Positions 1-7,099 of a stretch of DNA of 64,000 bases are shown here, one piece after another. The translations under genes were made by a program, and so were the position numbers. Below the pieces are notes generated by a model. The model did no database searches. It saw only the letters and a list, made by a program, of their open reading frames with translations, and was not told where the DNA came from. Positions within the stretch are counted from its first letter, which is position 1. The number at the start of each line of letters is the position of its first letter. The stretch covers positions 434,001 to 498,000 of the forward strand of contig NZ_QJOW01000001.1 in NCBI RefSeq assembly GCF_009184545.1, given 5' to 3'. The DNA comes from Halosegnis rubeus (lineage in GTDB: Archaea > Halobacteriota > Halobacteria > Halobacteriales > Haloarculaceae).

Positions 1-1
1 A

Positions 2-343
2 CTGATGGCCGGCTTCGCGGCGGAGTTCTTCGTCTTCGTCGGGAGCTTCGATGCCCACTTCGCCTACTCCACCCTGCTTACTGCGCTCGCGATGTTCGGT
101 ATCGTCATTGTGGCCGGCTACCTGCTGTGGTCGATGCAGCGGACGTTGTTCGGTCCGTTCCGCTCCGAGACCGACTACGAAGTCACGACCGCATCGCTTC
201 ACGATGTGGTTCCGCTCCTCGTGCTCATCGTGTTCATCATCGCCCTCGGGACGTTCCCGTACGACCTCGCGTTCGAGCGCGTGCTCGACGCAACTGAACC
301 GATTCTCGAAACCACTGCCGCGAACTTCGGAGGTGGGCTCTGA
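2..343 (+). CDS. nuoM: NADH dehydrogenase-like complex subunit M, C-terminal end (partial)
   Basis: This is the last ~113 residues of a gene that starts before the window; the frame is open from the first bases. It shows a membrane segment around YSTLLTALAMFGIVIVAGYL, a short loop with QRTLFGPF, and a second segment VVPLLVLIVFIIALGTFPY, matching the last helices of the NuoM/MrpD-like proton-pumping subunit of respiratory complex I. The QRTLFGP stretch is typical of NuoM tails. Its TGA overlaps the ATG of nuoN (TGATG), so the two are translationally coupled at the end of a nuo operon. The assignment rests on the tail motif and on the nuoN that follows. Confidence 0.85.
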   Translation: MMAGFAAEFFVFVGSFDAHFAYSTLLTALAMFGIVIVAGYLLWSMQRTLFGPFRSETDYEVTTASLHDVVPLLVLIVFIIALGTFPYDLAFERVLDATEPILETTAANFGGGL

Positions 344-1830
344 TGGTCGAGCCAGCATGGGCGGCGACCGCGCCCGTCCTCGTCCTCGCGTCGACGGCGC
401 TCGCTTTGTTCCTCGTGGACAGTATCGACCCCGAGTCGAACCGCCCGCGACTGCTTTCGGGCGTGGCCTTCGTCGGTGCGCTCGCCGCGATGGGCGTCTC
501 GCTCGTCTATCTCCTCACCGGCGTCGGCACGGAACCGATTTCGCTGTACGGTGACCAACTCGTCGTCGACCAGATGTCGCTGTTCTTCCAGGTTATCGTC
601 ACCAGCGTGACGGCCGTCGTCGTGCTCGGCAGCCACGATTACCTCAACAGCCATCGGTATCAGGCGGAGTACTACACGCTCATCATGCTCGCCGTGACCG
701 GGATGACAGTGATGGCTGCTGCGGGCTCGCTCGCCGTCGCGTTCGTCGCACTCGAACTCGCGTCGCTCCCGTCGTACGCGCTCGTCGCGTTCATGAAACA
801 GAACAAGGGAAGCGTCGAGGCGGGACTCAAGTACTTCCTCATCGGCGCGCTCTCGTCTGCCGTGTTCGCGTTCGGCATCTCGCTGGTGTACGCGGCCACC
901 GGGACGCTGCTGCTTGACGGCATCGCGGAACAGCTCGTCGAGGGAACCGAGCTACCGGGCGTACTCGGTGTCGGGCTGTTGATGATTATCGGCGGATTCG
1001 CGTACAAGACCGCGAGCGTCCCCTTCCACTTCTGGGCCCCCGAGGCGTACGAGGGTGCACCCGCACCGGTGTCGGCGTTCATCTCGTCGGCGTCGAAGGC
1101 GGCCGGCTTCGCGCTCGCCTTCCGCGTGCTCGTCGTGGCCTTTCCGATTGCCAGTTCCGGCGTGCAGAACGCGCTCGACTGGACGGTTGTCGTGACGGTG
1201 CTCGCTGTCGCCACGATGACGCTCGGTAACTTCGCCGCTGCGACACAGGAGAACGTCAAGCGGATGTTGGCGTACTCTTCCATCGGCCACGCCGGTTACG
1301 TGCTCATCGCGCTCGCGGCGCTTACCGGAACGGGCGAACAGAGTCTCATCCTCGGTGCAGGGATGATTCACCTGCTCGTTTACGGCTTCATGAACACCGG
1401 TGCGTTCCTGTTCGTCGCGCTCGCGGAGTACTGGGACGTGGGCCGTACCTTCCAGGATTACCGCGGGCTGGCGAAGCAGGCACCGCTCGTCAGCGTCGCC
1501 ATGACCGTGTTCATGTTCTCGTTGGCCGGGCTTCCGGTCGGGGCAGGCTTCCTCTCGAAGTACTACCTCTTTGCCGGCGCTGTCAACGGTGGACTGTGGT
1601 GGCTCGCGCTCGTCGGTGCCGTCAACAGCGCACTGTCGCTGTTCTACTACAGCCGCGTCGTGAAGGCGCTGTGGATCGACGAGCCGGACGAGCCGCACGT
1701 CATCGAGTCGTATCCGTCGGCGCTGTACGGTGCTGTCATCGTCGCCGCGGTCGTGACCGTGGGACTGCTCCCCGGGCTCGTCCTGTTTGACAACGTGGCA
1801 TTTGATGCGGCCGCAGTGCTGTTCGGCTAG
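343..1830 (+). CDS. nuoN: NADH dehydrogenase-like complex subunit N
   Basis: A 495-residue polytopic membrane protein of the proton-translocating antiporter-like family (Proton_antipo_M), with about 14 predicted hydrophobic helices. Diagnostic stretches include SLPSYALVAF, EAGLKYFLIGALSSAVFAFG with the conserved Lys of TM7, VPFHFWAPEAYEGAP, and AYSSIGHAGYVLI. Full length for NuoN (480-500 aa). It forms one of the proton channels of the haloarchaeal Nuo complex, which lacks the bacterial NADH-input module, so the electron donor cannot be read from this gene. It starts at the ATG overlapping the nuoM stop and appears to be the last gene of the operon; the next gene follows after 42 bp. Confidence 0.95.
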   Translation: MVEPAWAATAPVLVLASTALALFLVDSIDPESNRPRLLSGVAFVGALAAMGVSLVYLLTGVGTEPISLYGDQLVVDQMSLFFQVIVTSVTAVVVLGSHDYLNSHRYQAEYYTLIMLAVTGMTVMAAAGSLAVAFVALELASLPSYALVAFMKQNKGSVEAGLKYFLIGALSSAVFAFGISLVYAATGTLLLDGIAEQLVEGTELPGVLGVGLLMIIGGFAYKTASVPFHFWAPEAYEGAPAPVSAFISSASKAAGFALAFRVLVVAFPIASSGVQNALDWTVVVTVLAVATMTLGNFAAATQENVKRMLAYSSIGHAGYVLIALAALTGTGEQSLILGAGMIHLLVYGFMNTGAFLFVALAEYWDVGRTFQDYRGLAKQAPLVSVAMTVFMFSLAGLPVGAGFLSKYYLFAGAVNGGLWWLALVGAVNSALSLFYYSRVVKALWIDEPDEPHVIESYPSALYGAVIVAAVVTVGLLPGLVLFDNVAFDAAAVLFG

Positions 1831-1872
1831 TCCGAACAGTGGATTTTACCCACTCGCTCTCCACCTCGTAGT

Positions 1873-3351
1873 ATGGCATCCCGACTCGTCTTGGGCTGCG
1901 GGTCGGTCGGTAGACAGCTCGCCGTCGCCGAGAGTAGCCGCACACACGTTGTGACCGAGGACGAACACCGGGTCGAGACCCTCCGGTCGGACGGTATCGC
2001 TGCGACGCTCGGTGACCCGGCGGACCCGGCGACCGTTGCGACGGTTTCCTTCGACCCGGATACGGTCGTCGTCGGGAGCGACGACCCAGCAAAAAACTGC
2101 GCGATTGCCGACTTCGCTGTGGACGCGTTTCCCGACGCCCGACTGTTCGCATTCACCGGCAACGAGCCGACGGACGCACAACGCGAGCGACTCCACCAGC
2201 TCGCCGACGACGTACACGACCCCGCGGATGCACTGTCGTCGTTCATGCTTGACCGGGTCGGTGACGACGGACTTCAGACCCGGCGACTCATGCGCGTGTT
2301 ACGCACCGCAGAGCCGCCGCTTGCGGTGTTTGCACACGACAACCCCGACCCGGACGCCATCGCGAGTGCGCTCGCGCTCGTTCGCATCGCAGAGCGTGCC
2401 GGCATCGAAGCACAGGCGTGTTACTTCGGCGACATCAGTCACCAGGAGAACCGCGCGCTCGTGAACCTCCTCGATTTGGAGCTTCAGACGTTCTCCACCA
2501 ACCAGGAACTCCCCGAGTTCGGCTCGATTGCGCTCGTCGACCACTCGCGTCCGGGCATCAACGACCAGCTCCCTCCGGAGACCGATATCGACATCGTCGT
2601 CGACCACCACCCACCGCGGGCTCCGGTCGAGGCGTCGTTCGTCGACCTTCGGTCGAACATTGGCTCCACCTCCACTCTGTTCGCCGATTACCTCCGCAAA
2701 CTCGGCATCGACCCGACGCCGGAACTCGCGACGGCGCTCCTGTTCGGCATTCAGGTCGACACCGACGACTTCTCTCGTGAGGTTGCGGGCGAAGACTTCG
2801 ACGCGGCCGCGTATCTCGTCTCCTTCGTCGATGCCGCAAAGCTCGAACGCATCGAATCGCCGAGCGTGAGCGCCGAGACGGTGGAGATTCTCGCCAGCGC
2901 TATCGTGAACCGAGACATCCGCGACGGCGTGTTAGCCTCGTACGTCGGTGTGATCTCCGACCGCGATGCCCTGGCACAGGCGGCGGACCAACTCCTCATG
3001 ATGGACGGCGTATCGACCACCCTCATCTTCGGCACCATCGACGACACCGTCTTCGCTTCCGCTCGCGCTCGCGGCTCCGAGCTCGACTTGGGCGAGGCGC
3101 TGCGTGAGGCGTTCGACCAGATTGGCTCCGCGGGCGGACACGCCGACATGGCCGGCGCACAGATACCGGTCGGCGGACTCGGTGCGGAAGACGAGGCCGA
3201 CACGGCGATTCGAGACGTGATTTCAGAACGGTTCTTCGAGACGGTCGGCGTCGGTACGGATGCGTCCCCAGCGGCCGTCTACGCGAAGGACACGCACCTC
3301 GGGCTGGCGGAGGCGCTCCCCGAGCACGACGACCCCGACGACGCGGCGTGA
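1873..3351 (+). CDS. DHH-family phosphoesterase with N-terminal Rossmann (TrkA-N-like) domain
   Basis: 492 aa. Residues ~1-130 form a nucleotide-binding fold with a glycine motif near the N-terminus (GCGSVG), like TrkA/RCK-N domains. Residues ~145-480 form a DHH/DHHA1 phosphoesterase: HDNPDPDAIAS (motif I), LVDHSRPG, VVDHHPP (the DHH signature), GSTSTLFADYL, and a DHHA1 end with GSAGGHADMAGAQIP. The fold hydrolyses nano-RNA, pAp or cyclic dinucleotides in NrnA/GdpP relatives and ssDNA in RecJ; the substrate here is not determined. The Rossmann-DHH combination recurs in haloarchaea. The ATG start has an AT-rich box (gattttacc) about 25 bp upstream. All metal-binding motifs look intact. Confidence 0.85.
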   Translation: MASRLVLGCGSVGRQLAVAESSRTHVVTEDEHRVETLRSDGIAATLGDPADPATVATVSFDPDTVVVGSDDPAKNCAIADFAVDAFPDARLFAFTGNEPTDAQRERLHQLADDVHDPADALSSFMLDRVGDDGLQTRRLMRVLRTAEPPLAVFAHDNPDPDAIASALALVRIAERAGIEAQACYFGDISHQENRALVNLLDLELQTFSTNQELPEFGSIALVDHSRPGINDQLPPETDIDIVVDHHPPRAPVEASFVDLRSNIGSTSTLFADYLRKLGIDPTPELATALLFGIQVDTDDFSREVAGEDFDAAAYLVSFVDAAKLERIESPSVSAETVEILASAIVNRDIRDGVLASYVGVISDRDALAQAADQLLMMDGVSTTLIFGTIDDTVFASARARGSELDLGEALREAFDQIGSAGGHADMAGAQIPVGGLGAEDEADTAIRDVISERFFETVGVGTDASPAAVYAKDTHLGLAEALPEHDDPDDAA

Positions 3352-3390
3352 CAGCCACCCTTTTGACCGGTGCTGGCGACGTATGACACG

Positions 3391-4200
3391 ATGGAAGAGG
3401 GCGCGCTCGACGAGAAGCCGAGAGTCCGCGACTATATGACACGCGACGTTGCCACGGTGAGTCCCGACGACACCGTTTCGAACGTCGCAAAGCGCATCGC
3501 CGAGAGCGACGAAACACACTCCGGGTTTCCGGTGACGAACGGGAGACAGGTAGAGGGGTTCATCACGGCGCGTGACCTGCTGCTCGCCGACGAAGTCGCG
3601 CCGATATTCACCGTGATGACGGACGACCTCGTCGTCGCTCACCCGGAGATGAAGATTCACGACGCCGGACGCGTCATCCTCCGGTCCGGCATCCAGCGGC
3701 TACCGGTGGTCGACGACGCGGGGAATCTCGTCGGCATCATCTCGAACTCGGACGTCGTTCGGTCACAGATCGAGCGAGCGACGCCGAGCAAGGTCCGAAA
3801 GCTAATGACGACGTTGACTAACATCCACGGCGTCGAGACCACCGAGGAACCCCGGACGGTCCGTCTCGCCGAGCTGACACCAACCCAGAGCAAGGTGTAC
3901 ACCGACGAGCTACAGGGACGCAGCTACGAGCTGGAGAACGGTCTCGCTGAACCGCTCGTCGTCATCGACAACTACGGCCAACTGCTGCTCGCCGACGGTC
4001 ACCATCGGGTGAAGGCGGCCCACCGGCTCGGCATCGAGGAGATGGACGCGTACGTCATCGTCCTCGACGAGCGCGTCGAGTTGGGAATGGCAGAGACCGC
4101 ACGCAAGGAAGGACTAGAGTCGGTCGAGGACATCACCGAGGTCGACTACGGTCACCATCCACTGGTCGAGACCACCCACCGGCTCATGGACGAGAACTGA
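3391..4200 (+). CDS. CBS-domain protein with C-terminal ParB-like nuclease domain
   Basis: About 269 aa from the ATG at 3391; a GTG at 3370 in the same frame is less likely because the ATG has a TATA-like ttttga element ~28 bp upstream. Two CBS motifs span residues ~10-125 (VRDYMTRDVATVSPDDTVS, then VMTDDLVVAHPEMKIHDAG, IQRLPVVDDAGNLVGIIS) and should bind an adenosyl ligand. Residues ~150-260 resemble a ParB/sulfiredoxin fold with PLVVIDNYGQLLLADGHHRVKAA, including the DGHHR motif. CBS-ParB fusions are common in archaea. A sensor or regulatory role is likely; no specific process can be read from the sequence. The neighbours give no operon context: the previous gene ends 39 bp upstream. Confidence 0.8.
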   Translation: MEEGALDEKPRVRDYMTRDVATVSPDDTVSNVAKRIAESDETHSGFPVTNGRQVEGFITARDLLLADEVAPIFTVMTDDLVVAHPEMKIHDAGRVILRSGIQRLPVVDDAGNLVGIISNSDVVRSQIERATPSKVRKLMTTLTNIHGVETTEEPRTVRLAELTPTQSKVYTDELQGRSYELENGLAEPLVVIDNYGQLLLADGHHRVKAAHRLGIEEMDAYVIVLDERVELGMAETARKEGLESVEDITEVDYGHHPLVETTHRLMDEN

Positions 4201-4270
4201 GTTGCGTGTGAGTTATTCGGCTTCAGGCTGTACCACTCGGTATGTCTAACACGTCTACAGTAGGTGGCAG

Positions 4271-4900
4271 ATGAATTCGAACCAGATAGATTTCCTCACT
4301 GACCTCGCGTACGGTCTGCTTCTGTTCGCCGCTGTCGTACTCATCGCAACTGGGAGCAGAGCTGCGGGTATCGCGTTCGGACTCGGTGGCCTCGTCTCGT
4401 ACGTCGTTCACGTCGGCTGGAAGATGGCTCGATTTGACCCCGACTGGATGACAAAGGAGGTGACCGAAAACCTCGAAGAGAGCGTCGCAGAGGAGGTGTC
4501 CGAGAGTGTGACCGAGGAAGTGTCGAAGAACGTCGAAGAGAGCGTTGCGGAAGAGGTCTCGAAGAACGTCGAAGAGAGCGTTGCGGAAGAGGTCTCGAAG
4601 AACGTCGAAGAGAGCGTTGCGGAAGAGGTCTCGAAGAACGTCGAAGAAACCGTCAGCGAGAGCGTCGAGGAGACCGTTACGGAGGAGGTAACGGAAAACG
4701 TCGCCGAGGAAGTGTCGAAGAACGTCGAAGAAACCGTCACCGAGGAGGTGACCGAAAGCGTCGAGGAGTCGGTGACACAGAAGGTGACCGAGAACATGCA
4801 GGCGACGCTAACAACCGAACTGGACTCCATCATTACACAGCTAGAAGAGGTCAACGACCGCATCGAGGAACACGACGACGAGGACGACGAGGAAAAATAA
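4271..4900 (+). CDS. Membrane-anchored protein built of ~32 four-residue (tetrad) repeats
   Basis: 209 aa. Residues ~9-50 contain two hydrophobic segments (LAYGLLLFAAVVLIA and AAGIAFGLGGLVSYVVHVGW), which anchor it in the membrane. From about residue 60 to 190 nearly every fourth residue is Val (a few Leu, Met or Ile), separated by three mostly Glu, Ser, Thr, Lys or Asn residues, for example VSKN-VEES-VAEE. I count ~32 consecutive tetrads without a slip. The tail is acidic (EEHDDEDDEEK). Three perfect 36-bp DNA copies lie inside. The repeat suggests a long amphipathic helix or right-handed coiled rod on one side of the membrane. No family or function is recognised. A shorter haloarchaeal relative or a chemotaxis-like linker are alternatives. 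Confidence 0.8.
   Translation: MNSNQIDFLTDLAYGLLLFAAVVLIATGSRAAGIAFGLGGLVSYVVHVGWKMARFDPDWMTKEVTENLEESVAEEVSESVTEEVSKNVEESVAEEVSKNVEESVAEEVSKNVEESVAEEVSKNVEETVSESVEETVTEEVTENVAEEVSKNVEETVTEEVTESVEESVTQKVTENMQATLTTELDSIITQLEEVNDRIEEHDDEDDEEK
4523..4647 (+). repeat. 36-bp perfect tandem repeat, 3 full copies plus 17 bp
   Basis: Units at 4523-4558, 4559-4594 and 4595-4630 are identical and start tcgaagaacgtcgaagagag; a fourth matches for 17 bp to 4647. Each unit encodes 12 residues (three tetrads), so copy changes keep the reading frame. Nucleotide identity at third codon positions implies recent duplication rather than selection on the protein alone. Confidence 0.95.
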
Positions 4901-4961
4901 TCAGGGCAATTCCGGCAAAGATTGCTAAAGATTCTTTACTGCAGTTCGCGTAGCCGGTGGT

Positions 4962-6659
4962 ATGTTCGACGATGACGACCTCGCGGAGATTCGTGACGGC
5001 CGCGAGTCGTGGGAAGACGAGACGCTCGCCGAGTACCTGGAGTACGGCGAGCGCAACGATCGGTTCGCGACGGTGTCGAACCACGAAATCGACCGGCTGT
5101 ACACGCCGGAAGACGTCGCTGACATCGACTACGACGAGGACCTCGGGTTTCCAGGAGAGGAGCCGTACACGCGGGGGGCGTATCCGACGATGTACCGCGG
5201 CCGGACGTGGACGATGCGGCAGTTCGCCGGCTTCGGCACGGCCGAGGAGACCAACGAGCGGTTCCACTACCTCATCGACGAAGGCCAGACCGGCCTGTCG
5301 GTCGCCTTCGACATGCCGTCGCTGATGGGACTCGACTCCGACCATCCGATGGCGGACGGCGAGGTCGGGAAGGAAGGCGTCGCGGTCGACACGCTCGCCG
5401 ACATGGAGATTCTGTTCGACGGCATCGACATCGGCGAGGTCTCCACCTCGTTTACTATCAATCCGAGCGCCGCGGTCGTCTACGCGATGTACATCGCGCT
5501 CGCAGACCAGCAGGACGTCGCCCGCGACCAGGTTCGCGGCACCCTCCAGAATGACATGCTCAAGGAGTTCATGGCCCAGAAAGAGTGGGTAATTCCGCCC
5601 GAGCCCTCACTCGACGTGGTCACCGACACCGTCGAGTACGCGGTCACGGAGACGCCGAAGTTCCACCCCGTCTCGGTGTCGGGCTACCACATCCGGGAGG
5701 CCGGCTCGACAGCCACACAGGAGGCCGCGTTTACCTTGGCCGACGGCTTCGCCTACGTCGAGGACGCACTCGACCGCGGGCTGGACGTGGACGAGGTCGG
5801 CCCGCTGCTTTCGTTCTTCTTCAACTCGCACAACTCCATGTTCGAGGAGGTCGCGAAGTTCCGCGCGTCGCGTCGCATCTACGCGCGCGTCATGGACGAG
5901 TGGTACGACGCCGACGCGCCGGAGTCGAAGCGACTGAAGTTCCACACTCAGACCGCCGGGCAGTCGCTCACTGCCCAACAGCCGCTCAACAACATCGTCC
6001 GGACGACGGTACAGGCGATGGCGGCCGTCCTCGGCGGTACTCAATCGCTTCACACCAACAGCTACGACGAGGCGCTCGCGCTCCCGAGCGAGCGGGCCGT
6101 CCGCGTTGCGCTCCGGACCCAACAGATCCTCGCAGAGGAGTCCGGCGTCGGCGACACGGTCGACCCGCTGGGTGGGAGCTTCGCGGTCGAGTCGCTCACC
6201 GACGAGATGGAAGCCGATATTATGGAGTATCTCGAGGAGATCCGCGACCTCGGCGACGGTTCCGTCCGCGACGGCGTGCTCGAGGGTATCGACAACGGCT
6301 ACTTCCACCGCGAGATTCAGGAGGCCAGCTACGAGTATCAAAAGCGGGTCGATGCCGGCGAAGAGACCGTCGTCGGCGTCAACGACTACGTCACCGACGA
6401 CGACCCCGACATCGACATCCTCCACGTCGACGAGGGCGTCCAAGAGACGCAAATTGAGCGACTAGAGCGTGTCAAGCGCGAGCGCAACGACGATGCCGTC
6501 CGGCAGTGTCTCGATGACCTCGCCGAGGCTATCAACGGTGACGCGAACGTGATGCCGTACATCGTCGACGCGGTGAAGGTGTACGCGACGATGGGGGAGA
6601 TCATGGAGACGTTCGAACAGCAGTACGGCACGTACTCGGAGAAAATCGGGCTGGCCTAA
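4962..6659 (+). CDS. mcmA: Methylmalonyl-CoA mutase, catalytic (large) subunit without B12 domain
   Basis: 565 aa, the size of archaeal split mutases that have the TIM-barrel catalytic domain only. Signature regions are TMYRGRTWTMRQFAGFGTA (CoA and substrate contact), GLSVAFDMPSLMGLDSDHP, FHPVSVSGYHIREAGSTA, and GGTQSLHTNSYDEALALPSE. It converts (R)-methylmalonyl-CoA to succinyl-CoA with adenosylcobalamin. The cobalamin-binding subunit is not next to it but lies ~33 kb away at 39437, followed by the chaperone meaB. With pccB at 25258 these complete the end of the propionyl-CoA route. Start at the ATG after an AT-rich stretch (ttctttac). The stop overlaps the convergent downstream gene by 4 bp. 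Confidence 0.93.
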   Translation: MFDDDDLAEIRDGRESWEDETLAEYLEYGERNDRFATVSNHEIDRLYTPEDVADIDYDEDLGFPGEEPYTRGAYPTMYRGRTWTMRQFAGFGTAEETNERFHYLIDEGQTGLSVAFDMPSLMGLDSDHPMADGEVGKEGVAVDTLADMEILFDGIDIGEVSTSFTINPSAAVVYAMYIALADQQDVARDQVRGTLQNDMLKEFMAQKEWVIPPEPSLDVVTDTVEYAVTETPKFHPVSVSGYHIREAGSTATQEAAFTLADGFAYVEDALDRGLDVDEVGPLLSFFFNSHNSMFEEVAKFRASRRIYARVMDEWYDADAPESKRLKFHTQTAGQSLTAQQPLNNIVRTTVQAMAAVLGGTQSLHTNSYDEALALPSERAVRVALRTQQILAEESGVGDTVDPLGGSFAVESLTDEMEADIMEYLEEIRDLGDGSVRDGVLEGIDNGYFHREIQEASYEYQKRVDAGEETVVGVNDYVTDDDPDIDILHVDEGVQETQIERLERVKRERNDDAVRQCLDDLAEAINGDANVMPYIVDAVKVYATMGEIMETFEQQYGTYSEKIGLA

Positions 6660-6934
6660 GGCTGCTGGCCCGGCTCGGCGTCGTCGTATCGGTCGGAGAC
6701 GTAAATAATCGCGACCAGCAGGACCCCGAGAATGCTGGCGATGGTCGCTGCGCCGTAGAAGGCAGTGCCGAACGGCGTCGGGGGCAGGTCGATGACGCCG
6801 TACAGCTCTGGGTCGAGTCCCTGCGGACCGATTGCGCCGATGACGAACCCGACGACGGCCGTCAGCAGGACGATGGAGACGTAGATGATGAGGACGAGCC
6901 GCCGCCCGTTCGTCGGTGATTCGCGCGTGGACAC
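6656..6934 (-). CDS. Small two-helix membrane protein of the cytochrome oxidase cluster
   Basis: Read from the GTG at 6934 (VSTRESPTNGRR) it has 92 aa; an in-frame GTG at 6976 would add 14 residues that look like leader sequence. Two membrane segments, LVLIIYVSIVLLTAVVGFVIG and FGTAFYGAATIASILGVLLV, flank a short loop. From memory, unchecked, this type is filed as a domain of unknown function (DUF7520) found beside coxA in haloarchaea. It lies 3' of the coxA block and converges on mcmA with a 4-bp overlap. Its job is unknown; an oxidase accessory or assembly role is inferred from location only. Confidence 0.7.
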   Translation of the reverse strand: MSTRESPTNGRRLVLIIYVSIVLLTAVVGFVIGAIGPQGLDPELYGVIDLPPTPFGTAFYGAATIASILGVLLVAIIYVSDRYDDAEPGQQP

Positions 6935-6994
6935 ACGGTGTACTCGGGGGCTGGTGAAGATTAGCCTTTTGTCCACGACCCACCTACGGAGCGT

Positions 6995-7090
6995 ATGTCT
7001 GAGAAGGAAGCGTTATTCGGTGTGCTCGCAGGAGTCGCCGGGATGATGTTTATCACCGGAATCGTGCTCGTATTTACGAGCTTGAATTAA
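6995..7090 (+). CDS. 31-residue single-helix membrane peptide
   Basis: A short gene running MSEKEALFG, then a single hydrophobic helix (VLAGVAGMMFITGIVLVFT) and SLN before TAA. The ATG has a TATA-like ttagcctttt about 28 bp upstream, the usual leaderless layout. It lies divergently between the small membrane gene at 6656-6934 and coxA. One-helix peptides of this kind accompany ba3 and aa3 oxidases (CbaD-like, established for Thermus), so an oxidase subunit role is plausible but not shown. It could also be spurious. Confidence 0.55.
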   Translation: MSEKEALFGVLAGVAGMMFITGIVLVFTSLN

Positions 7091-7099
7091 AAACGAACG

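Noticed and set aside
4523-4647. CRISPR-like array from the regularly spaced 36-bp repeats
   Set aside because: The units are contiguous with no spacers and lie inside a protein-coding frame. No CRISPR array or cas gene was seen in the window.
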